Origin: Verrucomicrobium spinosum DSM 4136 = JCM 18804
GTDB taxonomy: Bacteria > Verrucomicrobiota > Verrucomicrobiia > Verrucomicrobiales > Verrucomicrobiaceae
Direction of reading: 5' to 3'
Length of the DNA stretch: 64,000 bases
NCBI RefSeq assembly: GCF_000172155.1
Contig: NZ_ABIZ01000001.1
Location: 682,001-746,000 of the forward strand
The position numbers and the translations under genes are program-made. The notes beneath the pieces are model-generated. The model was not told the DNA's origin. It worked only from the letters and a program-made list of their open reading frames with translations, and did not search any database. Positions 17,967-26,979 of the stretch are shown one piece after another; positions within the stretch are counted from its first letter, which is position 1; each line of letters opens with the position of its first letter.

Positions 17967-19135
17967 AGCTGCTCATCGTCGATCCAAACGTCAGTCTGAC
18001 CAGCCCCTCCATGAAGGGCGTGGTGCGGTCCCTGCCGCGCTTCAAGGAGCAGGGCTTCGAGATTGAGGTCTGGTGCTGGTATTGCGACGAGGGGTTGCCG
18101 ATTGACCGGATCGTGAAACTTCCCGCTCTGGGGCGTCTGCATACCATTGGTGGTTATGTCTTTGCCCTCTGGGCACGTCTGCGCTCCTGGTGGTTGTTCC
18201 AAAAGAAGCGTCAGCCGCGTCCCGATCTCGTGTACACCATCGCGTGGTATCTGCCGGACTGTGACGTGTGCCATGTGCAGTTCTCCCCCTTTGACTGGGA
18301 ACTGCGCCAGCGGGTGCTGGGCATCAAGTCCCTGCGGGATGTGTACGAGCGGGTGGTGAACCTCGTGACGCTGGTGATGGCCCGGCATTTCTTGAAGACC
18401 ACCACGGCGCGCCTCTTCATCCCGGCGTCGGATGCGGTGGCGAATGATCTGCGTGAGGAGGGGCTGGAGACCCGCATCCAGGTGCTGCCAAACTCCTACG
18501 ACGCCGCGCGCTTCCATGAAGGGGTGCGGGCGCTGCATCGTGAGGCGACAAGGAAACAACTCAACCTGCTGCCGGGTGACCGGGTGTTTGTGTTCGCCAG
18601 CGCCGGTCACTACCGTCGCAAGGGCTTCTTCCTGGCGGTGGAGGCGCTCAGGATCGTGCGCCAGCGGCACCCGCAGGTGAAACTGCTCGTGGTCGGCGGC
18701 ACGCCGGCAAGACTCCAGGCCCTGCAGGATTCTCTGGACAAGTCGCATCCCGACTGGCGGGAGTGGATGGTGTTCTCCGGCATGGTCTCTGATGTGGAGC
18801 GCTACTATGCCGCGGGGGATGCCTTTCTGTTTCCTTCGTACTCAGAGGCTTTTGCCCTGGTGGAGGTCGAGGCCGCAGCATCGGGGCTGCCGCTCTTTCT
18901 CACCCGTCATCATGGCTCTGAGATGATCCTGGATGACGGACGCAACGGCCGGTTCATGGAGTTTGACCCGGTGCAGATGGCGGAAGTGATTGAGCCCTTT
19001 GTGACAGGGGCATGGCAGCCGGGAGATCTGCATGTGCATGCGGCCATGGACAGCGAGACGTATGCCCGCCGTCTGGCGGACGAACTGGTGATGACGGCGG
19101 CCGCCAAACCGAGGAGTGAGGTGCAGGATGTCTGA
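17963..19135 (+). CDS. Glycosyltransferase family 4
   Basis: A 390-residue GT-B protein. The C-terminal half is clearly GT4: VFVFASAGHYRRKGFFLAVEAL, VKLLVVGGTPARLQAL and FLFPSYSEAFALVEVEAAAS (the EX7E region). It overlaps the preceding methyltransferase by four bases and the following GT4 gene by eight, so all three are translationally coupled. Confidence 0.88.
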   Translation: MKLLIVDPNVSLTSPSMKGVVRSLPRFKEQGFEIEVWCWYCDEGLPIDRIVKLPALGRLHTIGGYVFALWARLRSWWLFQKKRQPRPDLVYTIAWYLPDCDVCHVQFSPFDWELRQRVLGIKSLRDVYERVVNLVTLVMARHFLKTTTARLFIPASDAVANDLREEGLETRIQVLPNSYDAARFHEGVRALHREATRKQLNLLPGDRVFVFASAGHYRRKGFFLAVEALRIVRQRHPQVKLLVVGGTPARLQALQDSLDKSHPDWREWMVFSGMVSDVERYYAAGDAFLFPSYSEAFALVEVEAAASGLPLFLTRHHGSEMILDDGRNGRFMEFDPVQMAEVIEPFVTGAWQPGDLHVHAAMDSETYARRLADELVMTAAAKPRSEVQDV

Positions 19136-20324
19136 ACCGACGGTGGCCATCGTGACCAAGGCTCGCGGTACCTTTTTCAAGCCGCTGTACGAGGCCTTCG
19201 CCCAGGCTCAGCCGGAGGGCTGGCGCACGATGCTGCTCTGGCCTGCGGAGCACGGCAGCGAACATCCTGAGGAACTGGTGACACCGCGTGCTGACAATCT
19301 CGATATCGTGCCGTTGCATTCGACGAGTCACGATCTGAAGGCCAATGATGCCGCTTTGGAAGGACGGGCCACGCGATACCAGACACAGTTGCCAGCCCGG
19401 GAGATGTGGGCCCGGCTCGCGGAGCGCGATGTGCGGGGCATCTTGATCCACGAGTTCTCGCCCTTCACGTTGCAGGCTCTTCTGTACGCCCGATGGCACC
19501 GGATTCCTGTCTGCGTCTCCACCGAGGTGGGGCGGGGGAATGCACCGTTCTTCGGGCGTCGTACGCGCTGGTGGCATGCGCTCTGGGGCAGGCTCGTAGA
19601 TGGTGTGGTGGCGTGTTGCCCAGCCGCGCATCATCCGCTGAGCCGGAAACAGTTGCCGACGGTCTCGACTTATCATGCGGTGGACAGCCGCCTCTATGTG
19701 CCGGTTGACCACGCTCCAAGCCAGGTGGTGACCTTTGCCTACCTGGGCCAGTTGATTCGCCGCAAGGGCTTGGACCTGCTTCTGCAGGCCGCCGCCCGCA
19801 TGAAGGAGAACGGAGAGAACCGCTTCCGGATCCGGCTCATTGGAGGAGGGGATGCGGGTTGGCTCCATGAACTCGCCCACGCCCTGGGCCTGTGGGAGCA
19901 GGTGGAGTTTACCGGGTTTCTGAGCGGCGCGGCCATCCGCGAAGCGCTGGCCAGTGCCGATGTCTTTGTGCTGCCCACTCGTCAGGACACTTACGCTGCC
20001 GTGGTGCACGAGGCCGCCTGCCTTGGTCTGCCCTTGCTCATCAGCAAGCACGCGGGGGCGGCGGAGGCGCTCGTGAAGCCCGGGCGGAACGGATACATTT
20101 TTGAGCCTGAGGACACCGCCTCTTTTGCCGCGAAGATGCAGTCGCTCATGCCCGCCCGGGTGAGGGAGCCGATGCGGAAGATCTCCCGCGAAGTGGGCGA
20201 GGCCCACAGCGCGCATGCCCGGGGTGCCGCCCTCTGGGAATGGATGGTGGATCATGCCCTGGTCACCACGCGGCACGGGGAAGTGACGCTGGAGCGCCAC
20301 GTCACCCAGGAGGCCGGACTCTAG
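19128..20324 (+). CDS. Glycosyltransferase family 4
   Basis: A 398-residue GT-B enzyme. The ATG at 19128 (MSEPTVAIVTKARGTFF) is chosen over a GTG four codons earlier. The C-terminal domain shows FAYLGQLIRRKGLDLLLQAA and VFVLPTRQDTYAAVVHEAA, the GT4 nucleotide-sugar site. It overlaps the previous gene by eight bases and ends seven bases before the next GT4. Confidence 0.9.
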   Translation: MSEPTVAIVTKARGTFFKPLYEAFAQAQPEGWRTMLLWPAEHGSEHPEELVTPRADNLDIVPLHSTSHDLKANDAALEGRATRYQTQLPAREMWARLAERDVRGILIHEFSPFTLQALLYARWHRIPVCVSTEVGRGNAPFFGRRTRWWHALWGRLVDGVVACCPAAHHPLSRKQLPTVSTYHAVDSRLYVPVDHAPSQVVTFAYLGQLIRRKGLDLLLQAAARMKENGENRFRIRLIGGGDAGWLHELAHALGLWEQVEFTGFLSGAAIREALASADVFVLPTRQDTYAAVVHEAACLGLPLLISKHAGAAEALVKPGRNGYIFEPEDTASFAAKMQSLMPARVREPMRKISREVGEAHSAHARGAALWEWMVDHALVTTRHGEVTLERHVTQEAGL

Positions 20325-20330
20325 GACAAC

Positions 20331-21455
20331 ATGGCTGTGAATCATCCCATCATCCTGCTGGCTCCTGTGCTCCGTGCGGAGAAGTGGACCAGCATCGACC
20401 TGCACAAGGCGAACACGCTGGAGCAGTACGCCCGCTCTGCGCCGGACTGGCGGGTCGTGGATATCGCCCCGGAGGAAGGGCTGGCCAGCCTCCCGTTTGG
20501 CAAGCGGATCATTCGTGATTTCCTTTATCCCTGGCGTGCCCGTCGTATGGGGGCGCAATACAACCAGAGCGGAACCCGGCCGATCCTCCATGTCATTGAC
20601 CACAGTTACGGACATCTCTGTGCGGCGTGGCAGCCCAGTGTGGTGACCTGCCACGACCTGAACCATTTCACGGCGCCGACCCTCACGGGACCCGCCCTGC
20701 ATGCCTGGAGGCTGCGGGTCAGCATGATGAAGCGCGCCGAGCGCATCTTTACTGTGAGCGAGACTCTCGCCAGGGAGGTGCGTCACCATCTGGATCTGCC
20801 CGATGAGAAAGTCGTGGTGGCTTACAATGGCATCGATACGGAGGTGTTTCGCCCCCTGCCGCGCGAGCTTGCCGCGGCAAGGTTCCCGGAACTGGCGGCA
20901 CTGGCGGAGGGGAATCTGCTGGTGCTGAACATTGGGAACAACATCGAGCGGAAGAATCTGCCGACGCTGCTGAAAGCGGTGGCCCATCTTCGGAAGGAAA
21001 GGGGCTTGCCGGTCCAGCTCGTGAAGGTGGGTCCCAACCTGCGGGGAGATGGCTTTGGGCCGATGATCGATGAACTGGGAATTTCGGAGGCGATCATTGA
21101 TTTGGGAGTGATCCCGCCCGCAGATGTGGCGCTGGTCTGCCAGCTTTGTCACGCGCTGTCCTTTCCCAGTACGTATGAAGGATTTGGGAGACCTACTCTT
21201 GAAGCCCAGGCCTGTCGTCTGCCCGCCGTGCTGGCAGATGCCTCCTGCATGAAGGAGGTGGGGGGCGCTGGAGCCCTGTACCATGAGCCAAAAAACCCAG
21301 TGCAACTTTCACAATTTCTGGAAAAAGTAATGACGGATGCACCCGTTCGTGAAAGGCTTTGCGATGAAGGGGAAAAAAACATCCAGGGCTTTACCTGGGA
21401 GGCTCATGTGAAGAAGCTGGTATCCGTTTACGAAGAGATCGCTGCCAAAGCATGA
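20331..21455 (+). CDS. Glycosyltransferase family 4
   Basis: A 374-residue GT-B protein of the mannosyltransferase-like GT4 group. Recognisable stretches are VVTCHDLNHF, ERIFTVSETLAREVRHHL, VVAYNGIDTEVFRPLP and SFPSTYEGFGRPTLEAQAC, which carries the EX7E motif. The stop overlaps the exosortase start (ATGA at 21452-21455), linking glycan assembly genes directly to the exosortase. Confidence 0.91.
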   Translation: MAVNHPIILLAPVLRAEKWTSIDLHKANTLEQYARSAPDWRVVDIAPEEGLASLPFGKRIIRDFLYPWRARRMGAQYNQSGTRPILHVIDHSYGHLCAAWQPSVVTCHDLNHFTAPTLTGPALHAWRLRVSMMKRAERIFTVSETLAREVRHHLDLPDEKVVVAYNGIDTEVFRPLPRELAAARFPELAALAEGNLLVLNIGNNIERKNLPTLLKAVAHLRKERGLPVQLVKVGPNLRGDGFGPMIDELGISEAIIDLGVIPPADVALVCQLCHALSFPSTYEGFGRPTLEAQACRLPAVLADASCMKEVGGAGALYHEPKNPVQLSQFLEKVMTDAPVRERLCDEGEKNIQGFTWEAHVKKLVSVYEEIAAKA

Positions 21456-22444
21456 GCACCCTCTCGGACACTTCTGCCGCCGCGCCCTCAGCCTCCCAGG
21501 TTGAGTCGGATGGATCATGGAAGCGGTGGATCCCATTAGGGCTGGTGATGCTTCCGCTCTTCTGGCTGGTCTTCATCCTGCCGTATGCGGCGGGCTACGG
21601 AGATTTCCGTCGCACTATTTTCAAGATGCTGTTGAACTCCTGGTCTGACCCCACCTGGCAGCATGGTGCGCTCGCGCTGCCCATGGCGGTCTTTCTGGGC
21701 TGGCGGCGGAGAAAGGAACTTGAGTCGCTGCCCGAGCAGCCGTCTGTCTGGGGGCTGGTGGTGGCTTTTCTGGCCATGGCGATGTACTGGGCGGGCTATC
21801 GGGGGAACTTCTACTACTTTGGCTACGCCAGCATTCAGCTCTTCGTGGCGGCCATCATCCTGTGGCTCTGGGGATGGCGGCAATTTCGCGTTCTCGTGTT
21901 TGCCTGGTTCATCCTGGGGTTTGCGTGGCCCTATCTGTTTCTGGAAGACACGCTGGCCTTCAAGCTCCGGTACCTGATGGTCACGGTGACGGCCAAGGTG
22001 CTGAACTTCTTCTCGGTGGACACGGTGCAGGATGGCACCCGTCTCATCTCGGCGGCGACGCCCACCCGGCTGGAGGGAAGCTGGTTTCGCCTGAATGTGG
22101 ACGGGCCCTGCAGCGGTCTGCGGTCACTCTTCGCGCTCATCATGGTCTCGGCATTGTTTGCCTACTTTCGCCAGCGGACGTTCTGGCGTCAGGTGGTGCT
22201 TTTTGCCATGAGCATCCCTCTGGCGATTGTGGCGAACATGATCCGGATCCTGGCCCTGATCGGTGCGACGATGCTCTTCGGGCAGGAGTTCGCCTTGGGC
22301 AAAGGGGAGGAGTACACCTCAAACTTTCACCTCATCACTGGAGTGGCTGTCTTCATTCTCGCCATCGCCGGCCTGATGGGGGTGGAAACTCTGCTCAATC
22401 GGGTGCTCGGACCGGAGAAACCCCGCTCCTACTGGAAAGATTGA
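21452..22444 (+). CDS. Exosortase (exosortase/archaeosortase family transpeptidase)
   Basis: A 330-residue integral membrane protein with about eight spans. The exosortase catalytic residues are all present: Cys220 in NVDGPCSGLRSL, Arg265 in IVANMIRIL and His293 in SNFHLITG. Exosortases cleave C-terminal PEP-CTERM-type sorting tails and anchor proteins to the envelope or surface glycan; they normally sit in exopolysaccharide clusters, as here. The associated EpsI protein is encoded separately, 13 bases downstream, rather than fused. The subtype (which CTERM signal it reads) cannot be told, and no cargo with a visible sorting tail was found in this window. Confidence 0.92.
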   Translation: MSTLSDTSAAAPSASQVESDGSWKRWIPLGLVMLPLFWLVFILPYAAGYGDFRRTIFKMLLNSWSDPTWQHGALALPMAVFLGWRRRKELESLPEQPSVWGLVVAFLAMAMYWAGYRGNFYYFGYASIQLFVAAIILWLWGWRQFRVLVFAWFILGFAWPYLFLEDTLAFKLRYLMVTVTAKVLNFFSVDTVQDGTRLISAATPTRLEGSWFRLNVDGPCSGLRSLFALIMVSALFAYFRQRTFWRQVVLFAMSIPLAIVANMIRILALIGATMLFGQEFALGKGEEYTSNFHLITGVAVFILAIAGLMGVETLLNRVLGPEKPRSYWKD

Positions 22445-22457
22445 GAAGCCTGATGTC

Positions 22458-23207
22458 ATGATCTACCGCGCCCTCATCATCAGCCTGTTCCTCACCGCCA
22501 CCGTGGTGGTGTGTATCTATTCCCCCGAGATCCGGGGTGGGCAGGAGTCCGGAGTGATCATGACGCTGCCTGAGGATCTGACCAAGTTTGTGGCGGAGAT
22601 GGAGGAGCCTGATCCGGTGGAAAAGGCTCTTTTGCCGGAAGATACGGAGTTCGCCAAGGCGAAGTATTACACGCCGACATTGGACCTGAATCGACGCGAC
22701 ATTGCCCACTGCTCCATTGTGCTCAGCGGCGCGGAACGCAAGAGCATCCACCGTCCGGAAGTGTGCCTCCAGGGACAGGGCTGGAACCTGATGGAGAGCC
22801 GCATCATTCAGGTGGAGCTGGGCGAAGGGAAGAGGCTCCGGGTGAAGGACCTGTACATTGCGAAGCCCATCACGATGTCAGACGGCAGCAAACGCCAGTT
22901 GCGCGGGCACTATCTCTACTGGTTCGTAGGCACGGATGTCACCACCCCCAGCAACAGTGAACGCATCTGGCTGACCCTCTGGGACAACGTGGCCCGCAAT
23001 ATCAATCACCGCTGGGCCTATCCGTCGGTGATGGCCATCGTGACGGAGGACTTCACCCCGGAAGAGGTGGGGCAGCGACGTCGGAACAGTGATGAGACGG
23101 TGGCGATGCTGGCGGACCTGATCCGGCAGCTGGCTCCGAAGTTTCAGAAGGGATTGATGCCGGACAGCCCTGACAAGGGCCATGCGGCCGTGAGTCATGG
23201 GAAATAA
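22458..23207 (+). CDS. Exosortase-associated EpsI-type protein
   Basis: A 249-residue protein with one N-terminal membrane segment (about residues 3-20) and a periplasmic domain. It carries the EpsI (DUF3485) hallmark HRPEVCLQGQGW, with H98 and C103, after a segment on hydrophobic strands. EpsI-type domains accompany or are fused to exosortases, and their function is unresolved; the conserved Cys/His pair suggests a catalytic or accessory role in sorting. It overlaps the larE start by 11 bases. Confidence 0.87.
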   Translation: MIYRALIISLFLTATVVVCIYSPEIRGGQESGVIMTLPEDLTKFVAEMEEPDPVEKALLPEDTEFAKAKYYTPTLDLNRRDIAHCSIVLSGAERKSIHRPEVCLQGQGWNLMESRIIQVELGEGKRLRVKDLYIAKPITMSDGSKRQLRGHYLYWFVGTDVTTPSNSERIWLTLWDNVARNINHRWAYPSVMAIVTEDFTPEEVGQRRRNSDETVAMLADLIRQLAPKFQKGLMPDSPDKGHAAVSHGK

Positions 23208-24045
23208 CGAAACCGGGATCCTCATGGGGAAGCTGGACGCGTTGCACCGCCATCTGGCGGAGATGAAGCAGGCGGCAGTCGCTTTCTCGGGCGGGGTGGA
23301 CAGCTCCCTGTTGCTCAAGGTGGCTGTGGATGTGCTGGGGGATGATGCTGTGGGAGTCGTGGCGGTGTCTGCCAGCCTGCCCAGAAAGGAGCGCGACGAT
23401 GCTTCTGAACTGGCGAGGTTCATGGGAGCCAGGCTGGTGTTCCTTGAGACCCAGGAGCTGGATGATCCTGCCTATGCGGCGAATGCTCCCAACCGTTGTT
23501 TTCACTGCAAGGATCATGTCTATGCCGCCCTGCTGAACTACGCCCGGGGGCAGGGCATACCCCACATCCTGGATGGCATGAACGCCGAGGACACGCTTGA
23601 TTTGAGACCGGGGCGGGCTGCGGCGAAGAAGCACGGTGTGTCCAGTCCCCTGCATGAACTGGGCTTCAGCAAGGCGGAAGTCCGGGAGGCCGCACGGCAT
23701 CTTGGTCTGCCAAACTGGGACAAACCTGCCGCTGCCTGCCTCTCCTCCCGCATCCCGTATGGCACTGCGGTCACCAGCAGCCTTCTGGCGAGGATCGAGG
23801 CCGCGGAGATGTTTGTCAGGTCCCTTGGTTTCCGCGAACTCCGCGTCCGTCATCATGGCGACATTGCCCGTCTGGAAGTGCCCTCATCAAGCTTCGCCCA
23901 GGCTTTGGAACGTCAGGCTGAATTGGTCGGTGGACTTAAGGCGCTGGGATGGGTGTACGTCACCCTGGATCTGGACGGACTTTCCATGGGCAGCATGAAC
24001 AAAGTGTTGAAGACGGGCCGTGGTGCCCCGATGCAAGATCCCTGA
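23197..24045 (+). CDS. larE: LarE, ATP-dependent sulfur transferase for nickel-pincer cofactor synthesis
   Basis: A 282-residue PP-loop ATPase with AFSGGVDSSLLL (SGGVDSS at 31-37) and the LarE-specific CLSSRIPYG. LarE adenylates and sulfurates the pyridinium intermediate in NPN cofactor synthesis. Three cysteines occupy telling positions: C101 and C104 (NRCFHCKD) and C181 (AAACLSSR). Classical LarE of Lactiplantibacillus plantarum gives up the sulfur of one cysteine at the last position; LarE proteins with all three cysteines are reported to hold a 4Fe-4S cluster and act catalytically. The start overlaps epsI by 11 bases; an alternative ATG is at 23224. Confidence 0.92.
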   Translation: MGNNETGILMGKLDALHRHLAEMKQAAVAFSGGVDSSLLLKVAVDVLGDDAVGVVAVSASLPRKERDDASELARFMGARLVFLETQELDDPAYAANAPNRCFHCKDHVYAALLNYARGQGIPHILDGMNAEDTLDLRPGRAAAKKHGVSSPLHELGFSKAEVREAARHLGLPNWDKPAAACLSSRIPYGTAVTSSLLARIEAAEMFVRSLGFRELRVRHHGDIARLEVPSSSFAQALERQAELVGGLKALGWVYVTLDLDGLSMGSMNKVLKTGRGAPMQDP

Positions 24046-24083
24046 CGGCTCGGTTCCACACCCATCCTTAAAGTTGTCTCCTT

Positions 24084-24995
24084 ATGAGCTCGCTAAACCC
24101 ACCTCCCCAACCGTCGCCTGAATCAGACGATCAGGCCCGGGCTATTGAAAAATGGGGCACGCAGCGGACGACGAATCTCAATCACGAGATCGAAGCGTCG
24201 GATCTGGCGGTGAACGAAAAGAACCGGGTCTGGTGGGAGAATCTTCCCATGACCTATGCGGATTGGGAATCACAACAGCGTGAACCGGTGACCGCAGAGG
24301 ACTTTGACCGGACGGACGGGTTCTATTTTGGCACCAATCCTTACATCCGTGAACAGGTTGATTTCACTTCCCTTGCGGGCAAGCAGGTGCTGGAAATTGG
24401 CTGCGGCGCGGGTTCTGCCGCCTGTGCCTTTGCCCGGGCGGGAGCCCATGTCACCGCGGTGGACATCACAGAACAGGCGGTAAAGCTCACCCGGAGAAAT
24501 GCCGAGCTCAAAGGCATCACCAACCTGGAGGTGCTGCGGATGGATGCGGAGAAGCTGGACGGGCTTGCAGATGGGCGTTTTGATTTTGTGTACTCCTGGG
24601 GGGTGCTGCATCACAGCAGCAACCCTGAGCGGTGCTACCAGCAGGTGGCCCGGGTGATGAAACCCGGGGGCACCGGTCTCATCATGGTGTACCATCGCAA
24701 CAGCATGCGTTACTGGTTGAAGGGGCTGTACTGGCTGGTGGTCAAGGGGAAGGTCCTGCAGGGACATTCGTTCCCGAGTGTCCAGCGCTTCTACACGGAC
24801 GGGTATTATCACAAGCACTATTCCGCCAGCCAGTGTGCCGAATCCCTGCATCAGGCGGGGTTGGTGACGGAGCGCACTGCGGTCACGCACATGAGCTCCC
24901 GCATGATCCCGTTTGTGCCTGAAGGACTTCGCCAGTGGTTGAAGTCCCGGATCGGCTGGCTGCTGGTGGCCCATGTGAGGAAATCCGACTCATGA
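24084..24995 (+). CDS. Class I SAM-dependent methyltransferase between larE and larB
   Basis: A 303-residue methyltransferase. Motif I is VLEIGCGAGSAACAFARAGA, followed by HVTAVDITEQAV and YSWGVLHHSSNPERCYQQV; KPGGTGLIMVYHRNSMRYWL begins a C-terminal region with a hydrophobic stretch. The resemblance is to methyltransferases found in surface-glycan clusters. Its stop overlaps larB (ATGA at 24992-24995), so it is translationally coupled into the lar block. No role for a methyltransferase is known in NPN synthesis; it may act on the glycan, on the product of the unknown NPN enzyme, or on the cofactor itself. Confidence 0.85.
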   Translation: MSSLNPPPQPSPESDDQARAIEKWGTQRTTNLNHEIEASDLAVNEKNRVWWENLPMTYADWESQQREPVTAEDFDRTDGFYFGTNPYIREQVDFTSLAGKQVLEIGCGAGSAACAFARAGAHVTAVDITEQAVKLTRRNAELKGITNLEVLRMDAEKLDGLADGRFDFVYSWGVLHHSSNPERCYQQVARVMKPGGTGLIMVYHRNSMRYWLKGLYWLVVKGKVLQGHSFPSVQRFYTDGYYHKHYSASQCAESLHQAGLVTERTAVTHMSSRMIPFVPEGLRQWLKSRIGWLLVAHVRKSDS

Positions 24996-25744
24996 GCAAC
25001 GGCTGGAACATTGAAGAGCTCTTGCAGGGGGTCGCTGCGGGGCGGGTTGGGATTGAGGAGGCAACGGAGCGTCTCCGCTCGTTGCCCTTCAGTGAGTCAC
25101 CTGGCTTGACGCTCGACACGCACCGTGTGCTGCGGCTGGGCCTGCCTGAGGTGGTCTATGGCCGGCACAAGAGCGAAGCGCAGATCCGGGCGGCCCTGGA
25201 GGGCCTGGTGGCGGCGCATGGCTGTGCTCTGGCCACCTGGGTTTCCCAGGCGCACTCGAGCAGTCTCTTGAAGACCTTTCCGGAGGGAGCCTACGATTCG
25301 ACATCGAGGTTATTTCAAATAGGTCGCATGCCGGTGCCTGCCGCAGTGAAGACGGTGGCCGTCGTGTGTGCTGGCACGTCGGATCTTTCCGTGGCGGAGG
25401 AGGCGGCGCGCACGGTGGAGTTTGCGGGGCATCACGCTCTGCGGGTTCACGACGTGGGCGTGGCGGGATTGCATCGCCTGCTGGCCCGGCTGGACGATTT
25501 GAAATCAGCCCGGGTCATCATTGCTGTTGCAGGGATGGAGGGTGCCCTGCCCAGTGTGCTGGCGGGGCTGGTCCGGCCCCCAGTCATCGCGGTGCCGACG
25601 AGCGTGGGTTATGGCACCAACCTCGGCGGACTCACTGCGCTCATGGCCATGCTCACCTCCTGCTCCACCGGCATCGGTGTGGTGAATGTGGACAATGGCT
25701 TTGGTGCGGCGATGCTGGCGCTGCGTATCGTACAAGGGGATTGA
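24992..25744 (+). CDS. larB: LarB, nickel-pincer cofactor synthesis carboxylase
   Basis: A 250-residue LarB. The N-terminal part carries GLPEVVYGRHKSEAQI, and the C-terminal PurE-like domain has VVCAGTSDLSVAEEAARTVE, AVAGMEGALPSVLAGL and the VPTSVGYGTNLGGLTALMAM loop. LarB carboxylates and hydrolyses nicotinic acid adenine dinucleotide to pyridine-3,5-biscarboxylate mononucleotide, the first step of NPN formation. The length is normal and the key motifs are intact. The ATG at 24992 is within the overlap with the methyltransferase stop. Confidence 0.93.
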   Translation: MSNGWNIEELLQGVAAGRVGIEEATERLRSLPFSESPGLTLDTHRVLRLGLPEVVYGRHKSEAQIRAALEGLVAAHGCALATWVSQAHSSSLLKTFPEGAYDSTSRLFQIGRMPVPAAVKTVAVVCAGTSDLSVAEEAARTVEFAGHHALRVHDVGVAGLHRLLARLDDLKSARVIIAVAGMEGALPSVLAGLVRPPVIAVPTSVGYGTNLGGLTALMAMLTSCSTGIGVVNVDNGFGAAMLALRIVQGD

Positions 25745-25781
25745 GACTGACCCCCAGACCTGCCAGATCTCGAATTATTTC

Positions 25782-26978
25782 ATGAAAACCGCCTACTTTG
25801 ACTGCATTGCCGGAGCCAGTGGCGACATGCTCCTGGGCGCGCTGCTGGATGCTGGCTTGCAAGAAGCCGACCTGCGGGCGGAACTGGCCAAGCTCCCCAT
25901 CAGCGGTTGGGACATTCGCGTCCGCCGCGTGGACAAGAACTGCTTTACCGCCACCAAGGTGGATGTGCTCGTGAGTCCCCAGCCGCATTCGCGGCCCCTG
26001 CCCGAGATTGAAAGGGTGGTGCGGGAGAGCACGCTGAGCGACGCGGTCAAACAGCAGGCCTTGCAAGTGATTCGCATCATCGCCGCAGAGGAGGCCCGCA
26101 TCCATGGCATGCTTGTGGAGGAGGTGCATCTGCATGAGGTGAGCGGTGAAGACGCCATCATCGACATCGTGGGCACCATCGCCGGGATTGAACTGCTGGG
26201 AATTGATCGTGTTCATTGCAGTCCGCTGCCTTTGGGGCGTGGCTTCATCCAGGGGGCGCATGGCTCCATTCCGCTGCCCTCACCGGCCACGGTGGGCATC
26301 TTGAAAGGCGTGCCCATTGTGGGATCGCCCATCCAGGCGGAACTGGTGACTCCTACGGGAGCGGCCTTGCTGAAACATTTGTCTTCGCATTTTGGTGAGT
26401 TGCCGGCCATGCGTCTGGATGCGGTGGGCTATGGAGCGGGCACATGGGATCTTACCATCCCGAATCTCTGCCGTGTGTTCATTGGCGAAGGTGCTGGTGA
26501 TTTGAAGTTCGACACAGACACCGTGGCGGTGCTGGAGACCAACATCGATGATCAGACGGCGGAAGAACATGGCCACGTCATGGAGCGGCTGCTGGAGGCT
26601 GGAGCCCTGGATGTGACCATGACGCCCACGCACATGAAGAAGAACCGCCCAGGCGTGATCTTGAATGTGATCGCCAAGCCGGAGGATCAGCCGGCCATGC
26701 GGGAACTGATTCTCACGGAGACGAGCTCCCTGGGGGTGCGTGAGCAGAACATGCAGCGCAGCACGCTGCCGCGGGACTGCATCCGGGTGAGGACCCAGTT
26801 CGGCGAGGCCATTGTCAAAGTCTCCCATCTTCCCGGAGGGGCGCACAAGTATGCGCCGGAGTTCGAGGAATGTCGCATTCTGGCCCGCAAGGCCGGGGTG
26901 CCCCTGCGCGATGTGTATGTCGCGGCCGAGGCGGCAGCACGGTCGGTTCATGAAGGGGCGCATGGTCACAAACACTGA
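25782..26978 (+). CDS. larC: LarC, nickel insertion protein for nickel-pincer cofactor
   Basis: A 398-residue LarC in a single continuous frame, unlike L. plantarum, where LarC needs a ribosomal frameshift. The N-terminus AYFDCIAGASGDMLLGALLD is diagnostic; a His-bearing middle segment (HGMLVEEVHLHEVSGEDAI) and the C-terminal cyclometallase part (ETNIDDQTAEEHGHVMERLL; TPTHMKKNRPGV) follow. It uses CTP to insert nickel into the pincer ligand. The C-terminus ends in a short His-rich tail (HEGAHGHKH) that could bind nickel. It starts 37 bases after larB. Confidence 0.94.
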   Translation: MKTAYFDCIAGASGDMLLGALLDAGLQEADLRAELAKLPISGWDIRVRRVDKNCFTATKVDVLVSPQPHSRPLPEIERVVRESTLSDAVKQQALQVIRIIAAEEARIHGMLVEEVHLHEVSGEDAIIDIVGTIAGIELLGIDRVHCSPLPLGRGFIQGAHGSIPLPSPATVGILKGVPIVGSPIQAELVTPTGAALLKHLSSHFGELPAMRLDAVGYGAGTWDLTIPNLCRVFIGEGAGDLKFDTDTVAVLETNIDDQTAEEHGHVMERLLEAGALDVTMTPTHMKKNRPGVILNVIAKPEDQPAMRELILTETSSLGVREQNMQRSTLPRDCIRVRTQFGEAIVKVSHLPGGAHKYAPEFEECRILARKAGVPLRDVYVAAEAAARSVHEGAHGHKH

Positions 26979-26979
26979 C

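Noticed and set aside
18954-21305. 783-residue minus-strand frame
   Set aside because: It lies opposite two well-supported GT4 genes; its composition is rich in Arg, His, Gln and Pro with no domain. Antisense shadow.
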